Shown here: positions 42,262 to 53,028 of the stretch, piece after piece
How positions within the stretch are numbered: position 1 is the first letter of the stretch
Layout of the letters: each line of letters opens with the position of its first letter
Assembly: GCF_003144115.1 (NCBI RefSeq)
Contig: NW_020312023.1
Span: 228,704-292,703 of the forward strand
Length of the DNA stretch: 64,000 nucleotides
Direction: 5' to 3'
Source: Tilletiopsis washingtonensis
Taxonomy: Eukaryota > Basidiomycota > Exobasidiomycetes > Entylomatales
Translations under genes and position numbers: made by a program
The notes under the pieces: generated by a model
Told to the model about the DNA's origin: nothing
Databases searched by the model: none
Seen by the model: the letters and a program-made list of their open reading frames with translations, nothing else

Positions 42262-43671
42262 ATGAGCGCTGCGCCACTGCCGGCCCTGCCGCGCTTGCTG
42301 CTGCATCGCACGCGCCTCAGCAAGGCCAGGCTCGCGACGGGCCGCCTCTCGCTGCCGCTGGCGGCACAGTGCAGCTCGCCGGCTGCACAGGCGCCTCGTG
42401 CTGCGCACCAGCCCGCAGCATCGACGAGTGCAGCGGCAGCGCATGCCTGCGCCGGCCGTGGCGCGGATGTGCGAGGCGTGCGCGCAGACGCTGCCGAGGC
42501 GAGCTCGCGGCGGCAGCCAGCCTTGCTTCGCGCCCGCACAGGCTCCTCCGGGCGGCCTCCGTGCGGCGCCCAGTGCTACAGCACAGACGCTTCGGCTGGC
42601 GCTTCGAGTAGCCACGCCGCCGAAGCCGCCGCTCCAGCACCGTACGACGTGCTCTTCTGCGGCACCGACGACTTTGCTGCGACGGTCCTGGCTCGGCTGA
42701 TCGCCACGCCGTCGCTGTACTCCTCCATCGCCGTGCTCGTACCGCCAGCACCTCGGCCTTCCACTCGCGCCAAACGCATCCTTCCGACTCGGCCAGTCGC
42801 CGAGCTAGCCGAGCAGCACGGCCTGACAGTACACGTACTGCCGCCGGGCGGTGTGCAGGACTTCGAAGTCCCGCCCACGAGCGCCTCTTCTCTCCTTCTC
42901 ACTGCGTCGTTCGGCCATCTGCTGCCGGCCTCCATGATGGCACAATGGCCAGAAAGGCACCGCCTCAACGTGCATCCTTCTCTCCTGCCGCTGCTGCGAG
43001 GAGCTGCGCCGATCCAGTGGGCCATCGCTCGGCGACAGCAGACGGGAGTGTCCATCCAGGAGCTCGGCGAGAGGTTCGACACTGGCCGACTGCTGTGCCA
43101 GACGCCCGTGACGACAGACACAGACGCAGACTTTACCTCTACAAAGGCGGTGCTAGCAGATGCTGCAGCAGGCCTGCTCGTTCAGACGCTCGGTGATCTG
43201 CCTCGTCTCAGCGCCGAGGCTCAGCCGCAGAGCGGGCCCTCTTCCGTCGCGCCCAAACTGCAGCGCAAGCACTCGCTCGTCGACTGGAGTGCCTCAGTCA
43301 CAGACGTGCTAGCGCGGCAACGAGCGTTCTCCTACCTTTTTCCCCTGCACACCGTCTTCCGCGGCAAGTCAGTGCAGCTGCACGAGTTCACCGCCTGGCC
43401 TGCACATCTCAAGATGCCGAAGGTCATGCGCGAGGAGACGACGCCAGTCGGCGAGGCTCTCATCACGGAGCACGGCATCGTCGTCAAGTGTGGCGCTGGG
43501 CACGAGGAAGAGACGCAGGCTCTGCTCATCACGTCGCTCCAGACGGAGGGCAGGAAACAGCAGTCGGCGTTCGGCTGGGCCGTCGGCTTTGCTCTGCCGA
43601 CGGATTCGGCCTCGCGGACGCTCGGCTACAAGCCGGCTCGCTTTGGCGAGGCAGTGACTGCCAAGTCATAA
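42262..43671 (+). CDS. FMT1: Mitochondrial methionyl-tRNA formyltransferase
   Basis: Single exon, 469 aa. Residues 1-125 are Ala/Arg/Ser-rich with no acidic cluster, a mitochondrial presequence plus linker. The formyltransferase core then reads YDVLFCGTDDFAATVLARL, LLTASFGHLLP and the signature region LNVHPSLLPLLRGAAPIQWA with DTGRLL; the C-terminal domain has FSYLFPLHT. It uses 10-formyl-THF to formylate initiator Met-tRNA for mitochondrial translation. The ATG at 42262 is the first that gives a presequence. Convergent with SPF45, stops 64 bp apart; divergent from MATE across 256 bp. Confidence 0.92.
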   Translation: MSAAPLPALPRLLLHRTRLSKARLATGRLSLPLAAQCSSPAAQAPRAAHQPAASTSAAAAHACAGRGADVRGVRADAAEASSRRQPALLRARTGSSGRPPCGAQCYSTDASAGASSSHAAEAAAPAPYDVLFCGTDDFAATVLARLIATPSLYSSIAVLVPPAPRPSTRAKRILPTRPVAELAEQHGLTVHVLPPGGVQDFEVPPTSASSLLLTASFGHLLPASMMAQWPERHRLNVHPSLLPLLRGAAPIQWAIARRQQTGVSIQELGERFDTGRLLCQTPVTTDTDADFTSTKAVLADAAAGLLVQTLGDLPRLSAEAQPQSGPSSVAPKLQRKHSLVDWSASVTDVLARQRAFSYLFPLHTVFRGKSVQLHEFTAWPAHLKMPKVMREETTPVGEALITEHGIVVKCGAGHEEETQALLITSLQTEGRKQQSAFGWAVGFALPTDSASRTLGYKPARFGEAVTAKS

Positions 43672-43735
43672 ATTACATGATCATGCATCATGATGCAAGC
43701 GTGTGCCGCCGGGCGATGAGCAGAACGAAGGCCAG

Positions 43736-46203
43736 CTACTGCTCGTATTCGCCGTTCGCGAAGGCTGCTTCAGGGTAGTAGCGCGCGCGGACAGTCCTGC
43801 CGCCGAAGAGGCGCCTGTGAGAGGTGGGCGGGCGTCAGCGGATGGCTCCATGCCAGGCACAGCCGCCTCGCACGCACCCATCGAGTTCCTTGACGCATCT
43901 ATAAGCGCCCGCATGCCCGGAGAAGAGCACAAAGATGCGGACCTTGGTGCCCGACTCGCTGGGCCAGATGGCGACGCGCTGCACGAAGCCGTGCTTCGCG
44001 CATTCGTCGCCTAGCAAGGCTGCATGTCAGCGATGGCTGTGCAGAGGCGGAGAGAGCGACTACTGACCGACATCACCAGGCAGATCGTCGTCGACGTCCT
44101 CGGGAGAGATCATGTCCTCGAGCAGCACCACGACGCTCGGCTGACAGCACCAAGATCAGCTTGCTGCATCGCACGAGCAGCGTGCGTCACTCACTTCGCC
44201 ATACTGTTCCCTCTCCTTCTTGCGTGCCGCCGCCGCCTCGGGATTCAGGATCATGCCTCTCGCCGCAGTGCTAGTGTTCGTGCTCTCCTCCTTGCCCTTC
44301 CATCTCTGCCCATCCTTCGCCTTGGCCGCCATCAGCGGCTGCGAAATGCCCTTGTTGCCCTCTGCGCCCAGACCTTGGCCCGCAACCCAGCCTTGCGCCT
44401 CCATCATGCGCTTCGCAAAGCCCTTCTGATCGCGAGGCTTCGGCGGCGCCGCGTCGGCTGATGCAGCAGGAGGCTGCCACACGAGTCCGGTCTTGCCCAG
44501 CGCACTGTTTGCGCTACTGGCACCTGCGGCCTGCGCAGAGCCAAGACGTGCTGCAATCGCAGCTGCCGCAGCCTGGCGAGCTGCAAAGTCGCCAGAGCTG
44601 CTCGAATGCGCTGCAATAGATGGAGAAGAGGCAAGCGCGAGCCCAGGTGGCGGTGGCGGCGGAGGTCCTGGCGGCGGACCAGGAGGTGGACCAGGCGGCG
44701 GCGGTCCAGATGCAGCACGCTCGAGAGCGGGCCGCTCTGGTGCTCCGCTATTCGAAGCTGCAGCGCTTTGTGCAGCCTGAGAGCGAGCTACGCGCAGAGC
44801 GTACGCCTCGTCGCCCGTCAGTGCTCTCGGCGGAGCCGCGGTCGATGGCGGAGGATACTCGGAGGCGGGAGTCGAGAGTGCGGACGGTGCTGGACGAGGC
44901 GGAGAGGTGGGCGGAGTGATTGAGAGATACGGCTTGTCGTCGTTGTCGTCGATGTTCATGCCTGCGAATGGCGTCGGTCGCGGAGCAGCAGCTGGGTACA
45001 GCCCTGGCGGTGGTGCGAACCGAGCTGTGCGGCAACACGTCGTGAGCTTCGCTCTGCCAAAACGCGCCCGTCCGCGACTCACCGAAGCGTTCATTCCTCT
45101 CTCGATCGCCCGACGCAGCAGCAGCCTCGACCTCCATCGGCAAGCCCTGCATCGCACGCTCGCGAGCAAAGCGCGCAGCCCGCCTACTGGAGCGCAGAAC
45201 GATGTAGTCTGAGTAGGTATTGGGCGTGCGGGGATCGTAGTCGGCATCCAGCTCCATCGCCGGATCGACGATGCGCTTTTGCCGCTGTCAAGAGCAAGAG
45301 CGGGCATCAGTGAGATGCCCTCACGCTGCTGCTGCTCTGTCCGGCGCCTCACCTTCTTGCCCCTGCCCCTCTCGGTCTGTCTGAAGCCGTTCACATCATC
45401 GTCCTCTTCCTCCTCTGCCCGCGCGCCGCCCTTTCCCTCTCCTCGCCGATACGCTGCATCTGCCGCTCGCGCCGCATCTGCCTCAAGCTCATGCTGCGGG
45501 ATGACCATCGACGGCGCTTGCAGCACCTGCGGCACCGCCAGCTCGGCGGCTGGGCCTTTGGGCACGGGTGCGGGCAGCGTGCTGGCTGGCAGTGGCTGCG
45601 AAGTCGGCGGCGAGGCTTCTTGCGAGGAACTAGCAGCTGGAGCAGCACTTTTGCTGTTCAGAGCGTGTGCCGTATATGCGCGTCCCAGAGCGCTTCCCGA
45701 CGGCGTAGCATGCACATCGGTGCCTTCGTCTGCTGCGTCCGCAAAGGCGCTGGCGACGGACATGGGCCGTGCGGCTGATGCGCCGAGGTTGACAGCGCTG
45801 CCGACGCGCTTGATGGGCGTCTGCTTTGGACGCACACGGGGCGCAAAGCGCAGCGAAGCAGACCAGTTGCCGCTCGCCGGCGTGCCCGCCGCTGCGACAG
45901 GCCCAGCGCCGTCGCCCTGACCGCTGCTGCTGCCTGCATCCTGCTGCTGCTGCGCCGCCGCGGCAGGGGCATCTTCAGGAAGAGGGTCATGCGTGAGGCT
46001 CAACTCTGCGTGGGACATCCAGGGCACGCGGGCGGAATACCTGAGGATTGCTGTGCATGTGCCGGCGTCGCTGGTGCTGCGGCAGCACTGGAGGAAGGCG
46101 TGGCGGGCCCGAAGATGCCTGCGTATAGGGAGGACGCAGAGGCGGAGAGCCCGGGCGGAGGCGCAGAGTGCGCAGCCGAGGCGTCGGCGGCCGAGTTGGG
46201 CAT
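43736..46203 (-). CDS. Splicing factor SPF45/RBM17 (G-patch plus RRM)
   Basis: Seven exons, complement(43736..43814, 43878..44010, 44068..44140, 44195..45024, 45083..45284, 45353..45972, 46041..46203), 699 aa. Early residues contain SLYAGI and WSASLRFAPR; a Pro/Gly run (GPPPGPPPGPPPPPPPG) precedes a G-patch (FAKRMMEAQGWVAGQGLG with NKGISQPL), and a C-terminal UHM-type RRM has VVVLLEDMISPEDVDDDL, FVLFSGHAGAYRCVKELDG and RLFGGRTVRARYY. SPF45 acts in late 3' splice-site choice and contacts SF3B1/U2AF ligands through its UHM. Length exceeds human SPF45 (401) because of disordered Ala/Pro inserts. Divergent from PUS1 across 345 bp. Confidence 0.9.
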
Positions 46204-46548
46204 GCTGCCTGACGCCGAGATCTGAGGCGTGCTGCTGGGTGGACAGGAGGTGGTGGTGGTGCGCAAGGAAGTGAGCACCGCGGCGATCCCCATGCTCGAG
46301 GCGCGCGCCGGGCGCCAAAGCGAGCCGCGGCTCTTCTCGCTTCGCCTCGGCGCCCGCGCTTTCTTCGCGGCGTGCGCACCTTCGAGCCCTCATCAGCTCC
46401 ATCACCTCTCCTTCTCCACACTCGCCAGCGACTGCTCCAGGCGCGCACATCTCGCCGCATCATCATCTTCCGCGCACTTGCCGTCGGCAGGCTCTCCCTC
46501 GCACGTCTGCTCGCTCCCGCGCCGCCGCCAGCATCGCTGCAGAACAGC
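46204..46548. promoter_or_regulatory. Divergent promoter of SPF45 and PUS1
   Basis: 345 bp without a gene; C/T-rich just before the PUS1 start (about 46380-46470). Confidence 0.45.
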
Positions 46549-48844
46549 ATGTCCGAGAGCATCAAGCGCTCAGCCTCGCCGCAGGCGGGCGAAGGCGCCG
46601 CCAAGCGGGTCCGCATCGAGGAGCCGGCGTCAGAGCCGGCAGGCGCAGCAGCACCGAAGGCTGAGCCGGCCCCAGAACCGGCAGCTCCGGCAGCGCCGAA
46701 GACTGAGCCGGCGACGGCCGAGTCCTCAGCCGCGAGCGAGACGAAGCCTGCGAGGGACCCGCGCCCGAACAGGAACACGGGCGGCAATCTCGACACCGCT
46801 CGGGCGGGTGGCACTGGACGGGCAGAGACGGAGGACGGCGAGACGGGCGCGCGGTTGCCGGTGAGTGGTGTGACGAGAGAGCGTCGTCGCAGAAGCAAGC
46901 AGTCGCTCGGCGCTGTGGAGGCGCTGCCACAGCAGGGAGCCTCTGCGACTGACCCAGACGACACGGCTGTGCGCTGCAGAAACGCAAGGTCGCCGTGCTC
47001 TTTGGCTACTGCGGCATTGGCTACTCTGGCCTGCAGATGTGAGTTGTGCCAGCCACCGCGCTCGCACAGCCCAGCCCGGCTCACTGCGGCCTCTCGCAGC
47101 AACCCGGGCGTGAAGACGATCGAGGGCGACATCTTCGATGCCTTCTGCACTGCTGGCGCCGTCAGCAAGGAGAATGCCGTGAACCCTGTCAAGGTGTGTC
47201 TTTTGTGACCTGCCGCATTCGCCTCCTCGCCGTGCCTCCTCTCACGTCTCTTTCCATCAGGTCGGCCTGCAGCGAGCGGCGCGTACAGATCGAGGAGTGC
47301 ACGCCGCCGGCAACCTGCTCAACCTCAAGCTCATCCTCGATCCGCCCGGCATCCCACCGGGCACGCTCGTGGAGCACATCAACACCAAGCTGCCGCCCTT
47401 CATCCGCATCTGGGGCCTGACGCGCGTGCAGAACAGCTTCAATGCGCGCACGAGCTGCGACTCGCGCCTGTACGAGTATCTGCTGCCGACGTACGTCTTG
47501 CTGCCGCCGAAGCCGGGCAGCGCGATGCACGAGATGATGCTCAAGTGGCAGGCGTCGGAGGAGGAGGCGCTGGCCAAGTCGAGCAAGTCGGACGAGGAGA
47601 AGGCAGCCGCGCGCGCGAGCAAGACGCCGTTGCAAGAGCTGCTCGAGCATGACTTCTGGAAGACTCAGGGCACGGAGCACACGTACCAGGAGGACGTCTC
47701 GGCCAAGAAGAAGTGGCGCATCGATGCGGCGCATCTGGAGAACCTGCGAGGCGCATTCGCAAAGTACCAGGGCAGCCACAACTTCCACAACTTTACCGTG
47801 GGCAAGGAGTTCCGGGATCGCTCGGCGCAGCGAGTCATGAAGCGCCTGGAGGTGCGTCTTGCGTGTGGAGCGGCAGAGTATGGCTGATGAGAGAGCGGCA
47901 GATCTCGGATGCGAAGGAGATCAACGGCACCGAGTGGGTCTCGATTACCTTCCACGGCCAGTCCTTCATGCTGCACCAGATCGTGAGGTGCTGCGACCAA
48001 CAGAAGCCTGGGCCACCTCTGATCTCTTTTCCACAGCGCAAGATGATCGGGCTCCTGGTCCTCGTCGGCCGTCTCGGCGCGCCCGCCTCGCTAATTCCCG
48101 AGCTCTACGGCCCCGCGCGCGTGCACGTGCCAAAAGCACCCGGCCTGGGCCTGCTGCTGGAGGAGCCGTTCTTCCATGGCTACAATCGCAAGCTGGAGGA
48201 CGCCAGGGCACGGCCGGGCGGAGGACAGGGAGAGGATCGAGAGTTTGTCGAGTACAGCGCGTTCAAGGGCCAGATGGATGAGTTCAAGCAGGTGGGTCTG
48301 CGCGTGCGATCGAGGTGCCGAGGGCGTGAGACTGACGAGGCATACCGCAGACCTTCATCTACGATCGCATCATGCAGACGGAGGAGGAGACGGCCGAGTG
48401 CGTTTGCATCGCCTCGTCGCTTTCCTTTGCCCTTGCTGACCCGCTCGATGCCAGATTTGCAAAGTGGCTCAACTACCTTGGTGCGCCTTGGTCCTCTCTC
48501 TGCTCCCTCTCGAAGCGTAGACTGACAGACGGCGCCACAGATGTCTTCCAAGGCCCCGATTTTGAGTACTTGAATCCGCGAGGCGTCATCGTGAGTACTC
48601 CTCCTTCTCTTTCACAAAGCCTGCTGACGGCTCGCGCTGCACAGCCGACGGCCGCCATTCTCAAGGTACGCCTTTCTCCTTTCCCTCTTCATCCTCACCT
48701 CTCTGACGCTTCTTGCGCTCGCAGGTGGGCGAGGAGCGCCGGGCGCCGGGCGGCCAGCCGAAAGGCAGCCGTCTGTTTGGCGACGACGACGACGAGGACG
48801 CAGAGGCGCTCAAGGGCGGCAACTTGGCTGATCTGGAGGGCTGA
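46549..48844 (+). CDS. PUS1: tRNA pseudouridine synthase Pus1
   Basis: Eleven exons: 46549..46860, 46980..47038, 47100..47193, 47261..47851, 47902..47982, 48037..48291, 48351..48397, 48455..48480, 48541..48590, 48645..48665, 48725..48844; 551 aa. After a Lys/Ala/Pro-rich N-terminus (NLS-like AAKRVRIEE) come KVAVLFGYCGIGYSGLQINP, the catalytic loop AARTDRGVHAAGN with the nucleophilic Asp, KLPPFIRIWGLTRVQNSFNA, YQGSHNFHNFT and HGQSFMLHQIRKMIGLLV, all TruA/Pus1 signatures. It modifies U27, U34 and other tRNA sites and some U2 snRNA and mRNA. Exons 8 (26 nt) and 10 (21 nt) are tiny. All joins keep phase. Confidence 0.94.
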
Positions 48845-49293
48845 GCCGCGAGAGAATGCAGAACGTACATGTGACTTTCGTAGTGAAGAGGAGAGGAGTG
48901 TGCACAGCGATCGCAGAGGACGGAGCCAAGCGAAGGCGACGTAGCGTCAACGCGATGTGGCGAGGATCCATGAGCTCTCGCACGAGGCTCCAACGTGAGA
49001 GACGGGCCATGTGTGTGCAGTTCCGAGTGTTGCAGAGCACTCTCGACGACTCGAGTGGTGCTGATGCTTTGAACCCAAGAGGAGCACTGAGCTGTCCAAG
49101 CGCGAGCAAAGGCGGCGCCGCTCGGAGCATGGCGGCATACGACAGCGAGCAGCGCGAGCGAGAAGAACGCCGCTTGAGGCGGCGCGAGGCAAAACTTGCA
49201 CAGCCTCGCATCGCCGCGAGGTCTGCAGCACGCCAAACGCGCGCACGATGCCTCTGTCTTTCTCACCACCTCCACCGCATACACACTCTCATC
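48845..49293. promoter_or_regulatory. Interval between PUS1 and CMS1
   Basis: 449 bp, no supported gene; lower GC at 48850-49060. The CMS1 leader is C/T-rich (about 49250-49290). Confidence 0.4.
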
Positions 49294-50689
49294 ATGGGCG
49301 ACGAGCTTGACGACAACCTCTACCTCGACGGCTCCGCCGGCTCTGCCGGCTCGCGCTCGCCCTCGCCTGCCCTCCAGTCCGCCACTGCAGCTGCAGGCGG
49401 CGCATCCGACGCCGAAGAGCCCGACTTCGACGACAATGTGGGCGCAAGGACGGCCGACGGCATGAGCGAGAAGGAGCGCCTCGAGAACAAGAAGCGCAAG
49501 CGCAAGGAGCGCGAGAAGGCGCGCAAGGCTCGTGTGCGTGGTGTTTGCGGTGCGAAGCTGGTGCAGGCAAGATGGCTGACCTGAGGTGCTTGGCGGCGGA
49601 GCAGAAGAACGAGGCGCGCGCGAGCATGCCCGAGTCTGCCGGGCCGGGCGTGCTGCCGCAGGACATGCAGGCCGACTTCCTGAGCAAGGTGTGGCGCCAG
49701 ACCAAGGCGTATGCAAAGGCAAGCGAGATGGAGCTCGACGAGGTCGGCGTGCGCGGTGAGTGCGACATGTTGCGCTGGGAGAGGGCATAGAGGCCTTGAA
49801 AAAGGCGAGGGGCCAGCAACGGCGAGCGGGAGGATGCTGGAGAATGCAGCGCGCATGTGAGCGCTGGGGCTAGGCCTAGATGGAGTTTGCGTCAGAGCCG
49901 ACTTGCGAGCGCCGCAGGAGGAAAAAGGCAGGGCAGGAGGCAAAGAGGGGACAGAGGTAGCCTCTTGATTCCTCGTTCCTGGCGTATGCTGACTTCCTTC
50001 ACAGAGGCGATGCTGCTCGACACGACGCGCTTCACGACGGAGCGCAGTGTCGACGCACTCGCTCCTTTCGTGCGGCACGTGCTGCCTTCTCTCTCGAAGC
50101 TGCTCTCTGGCCTCCAAGCACCGCTGGCGTCAGGATCGCCCAGCCTGCTCGTGGTGACGGGCAATGCGCAGCGCGCCGCGGATCTGTCGCGGGGACTGAG
50201 GCCGCTCTTGCCGCGTCTGCCCGAGGAAGAGGAGGGCTCGGCGAGGAAGAAGCGGCGGACAGAGGAGGGAGAAGAGGAGAAAGAAAAGGAGGGAGAGAAG
50301 CCCAGACTGCACGTCGGAAAGCTGTTCGCAAGGCATTTCAAGGTGCGTTTCTCTCAAACGAGGGTGCGCTCCGTTAAAAGAAACGCCTGCTGATGCGTCA
50401 CACGGCACAGCTCAAAGAACACATCACCTGGCTTCGCTCCAAGTCCATGCCCGTCGCAGCAGGCACTCCCGCTCGTCTCCTCGCACTCCTCTCTCCTCCC
50501 TCTGAGAGCGAGGAGGCACCGCTGAAGCTCGACGAACTGCGCCTCGTCGTGCTGGACGTGACGTGGCGCGACTCGAAGAACCGCGGCATCTGCGAGGGCC
50601 CGGAGACGAGGGAGGAGCTGGTCAAGCTGCTGAGCTGTGAAGGGGTGAGAGGTCGGTTGGGAAAGGACACGAAGATCGCGATCTTCTAA
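49294..50689 (+). CDS. CMS1: Cms1-like ribosome biogenesis protein
   Basis: Four exons: 49294..49533, 49605..49755, 50005..50342, 50411..50689; 335 aa. The N-terminus is acidic (MGDELDDNLYLD, EEPDFDDN) then strongly basic (KKRKRKEREKARKAR). The middle carries VDALAPFVRHVLPSLSKLL and a Glu/Lys run, and the end has GKLFARHFKLKEHITWL, VAAGTPARLLALL and LRLVVLDVTW, the degenerate DEAD-helicase-like blocks of the Cms1 family. Yeast Cms1 is a 90S pre-ribosome factor. No helicase Walker A lysine motif is visible, as is normal for the family. Intron 2 (249 nt) is long. Confidence 0.86.
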
Positions 50690-50966
50690 TACATCGATGG
50701 ATCGCGAAATAGCAGCGACGTGCGAGGCGGGACAGAACACGAGTGAGTCTGACCGAGGGACATGCTGCGCTCGACGCAGTGGTTGAGCAAGAGGAGTCGA
50801 TGGCATTACGGGGTCTCTTGAGCTCGAGTGTCGTGATATAAAGATGGGTCTTGGCGGATAAGGATAGAGCAGCGGAAGAAGTGGCGAGCAATCTGTCTCT
50901 CGCTGTCTCGGAGCACGGTCTAGAAGCATTGAGAGAATCGGGAGAAAAGAGGCAGAGGAAGCAGCT

Positions 50967-52571
50967 CTACGACGTACGCCACGTCGCCAGAGCACTGAGC
51001 ACGGCGTTGACCAGAGGCTTGGAGAGCTGCCAGCTCGTCGGACAGGCGGGAATGATGCCGTGTCTCAGCCAGACCTGCGTGCGAGAGTGAAGCGTGTCGC
51101 TGATCAGCTCGAGGCGCGCAACGGAATGGAAAGGAAAGAGGGTCAAGAGCCGAACAGGTCACACTCACGTCGATCATAGGCCAACCAGTGCCCATCACCC
51201 ACGTGAAAGCCCAGATCCTTCCGGCCCAGCCTTGGACCTTCATGCCCGTCGTCTCCTGCAGCACATCCTCCAGGATCACTCCTACGCCCTGCAGTACGAA
51301 GAACTTTGTCGTCGCATAGCTCCACCCTTCCACGCCCGCACCCCATCCCTGGTCTGCATGACCCCACGACATGCCCTCGATGCCTGCTTCGTGCATAAGT
51401 CCCGAGAGCGTGAAGACGGCCAGCACGCCGAGTGCCTTTTGAGCTTTGCGAGGTAGGCCGAGTCGACGAGCGAGCGAGGCAGTGGGCTTGAAGGCCAAGT
51501 CGAGGAACATGATGCGAAACAGATCGTGCCAGTGCGTGCTCCACAGCGCACGGACGGAGTCGGCCTTGAGGGGGAAGATGTAGGGCAGGTCGCCCCAGGA
51601 GGCTTGCGTGGAGGGAACGAAGAGCGCGGAGATGGCGGAGATGAAGGCGCAGGAACCTTGGATCGAGAGATAGACGAAGATGGAGCCTACAGAGAGGAAC
51701 ACTGCGCAGAAGGATGGGAGTCAGCGTGGCTGCTCTCGAGAAGAAAGAACTGGGACAGACGTACCTAGCGCCTCTGCGAACAGCCCGAGAGGCCCTTCAC
51801 GACAGATCTTGAGCGATCCGATGCCCAAATGCGTAGCAGGATTGACCAGTGGATGCTTGACGGCGACATCAAGAATGTCCCAGCCGATATAGCACCAAGC
51901 CGATGTGATGAGACGATTGACGATGAAGTCCCAGCGCGGCTCCGAGGCCGAAGGCACGCCAATGTCGAAGCCTGCAAAGCGCATCGTGCCGATGAGCTCG
52001 AGCAGCAGAGGTTGCTGTTGCGGGAGCGTCAGTGCGTCAGCTACTGCGAGGGCAGGAGAAGGAGGAGACCCACGGCAGGCTTGCCATCGTTGGCGATGTA
52101 CTTCGGAGCTTCGGTCTTGGTCGCCAGCCAGATGGCACGGATGGAAGTGAAGAACGCCGAGATGCCCTGAACGCTCGAGGCGTGAGCTTTGTTCATAGCT
52201 GGGGGTCGCGCGGTCATGCGAGACACTCACAAGGTCGAGATTGAGCCAGCTCTGCGTCGTGTACTCTACGTGCCCCGAGAAGCCACAGCGAATGGCCGTG
52301 AGGACGACAAAGGGCAGCATGATCAACCGCGGCTGCGCGTGCCACTCTAGATCAGCTGCAGCGCTGCGTGGCATGCAAGAGGAAGACGTACGAGGCGGTG
52401 CTGCGGGTAGTGCAGCAGATGCCAGCCGATGGGCAGCTGCAGCAGCGAAGGCAGCAGCAGCGTGAAGAGCAGCGACTGCGTCGAGTGCATCTGCCGCTCG
52501 GACGCGTGTGGCAGGAACCAGCGCGCGAGGGCGTGCAGGCCGGAAGGGCCGGTGGGCGAGTCGACGTCCAT
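50967..52571 (-). CDS. Wax-synthase-like (MBOAT) acyltransferase
   Basis: Six exons, complement(50967..51074, 51169..51701, 51765..52014, 52074..52166, 52231..52344, 52392..52571), 425 aa. Multiple hydrophobic helices run through the protein; the wax synthase domain shows LWSTHWHDLFR with the catalytic-type HWHD His, FLDLAFKP and TLSGLMHEAG with a second His. This is the fungal wax synthase/Tri7-like group; members acylate small alcohols or secondary metabolites in the ER membrane, so the substrate is unknown. The exon 1-2 join is ambiguous: donor GTACGT at 52391 with an acceptor CTAGAG is used here; an alternative shifts one residue. Convergent with CMS1; divergent from TRM5. Confidence 0.8.
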
Positions 52572-53028
52572 GGCAGCGCGAGTGGAGAGGATGGGGTCGA
52601 GAGGATGGATGCTCGCTTGCGCTCCCGATGAGAGCTGGGCTGAGCGCTTCTCGATGAGCTTGGGCTCGGCACGGCAGCACGGAACCGGCGCTCCGAGCCG
52701 CAAGATCGCCGCCACGGCTGCCCCCTGAGTAGTGCCCTCTCTCCTCGGCGGCAAGCCGAGTGCCGGTAATGAGCTTCTAGAGCGCGCGCCGCTGCGCCGC
52801 GCTTCTACCCCTGTATGTAGTGCCCGGTGCCTGATGCTTGATTGATGAGGGAGCTGAGCATCGAGCGAGCAGGCGCAGACTAGAAGCAAGGGAAGGCGCG
52901 CCCAGCCCGCCAGAGCGAGAAGGAAGCGTGGGAACGCCAGTGCCGCCCGAGTCCCGCCGCGCGCCGTCTTCTCTTGCCTCCACAGCGGCGCCTCCTTCCT
53001 TCCTCGCTTCCACCTCTCCGCCCGGCGC
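52572..53028. promoter_or_regulatory. Divergent promoter of the MBOAT gene and TRM5
   Basis: 457 bp without a gene. A short A/T-richer patch lies at 52815-52880. TRM5 leader is C/T-rich (about 52965-53020). Confidence 0.4.

Noticed and set aside
45987-47192. Long minus-strand frame across PUS1 exons and the SPF45 promoter
   Set aside because: Antisense to well-supported PUS1 exons.
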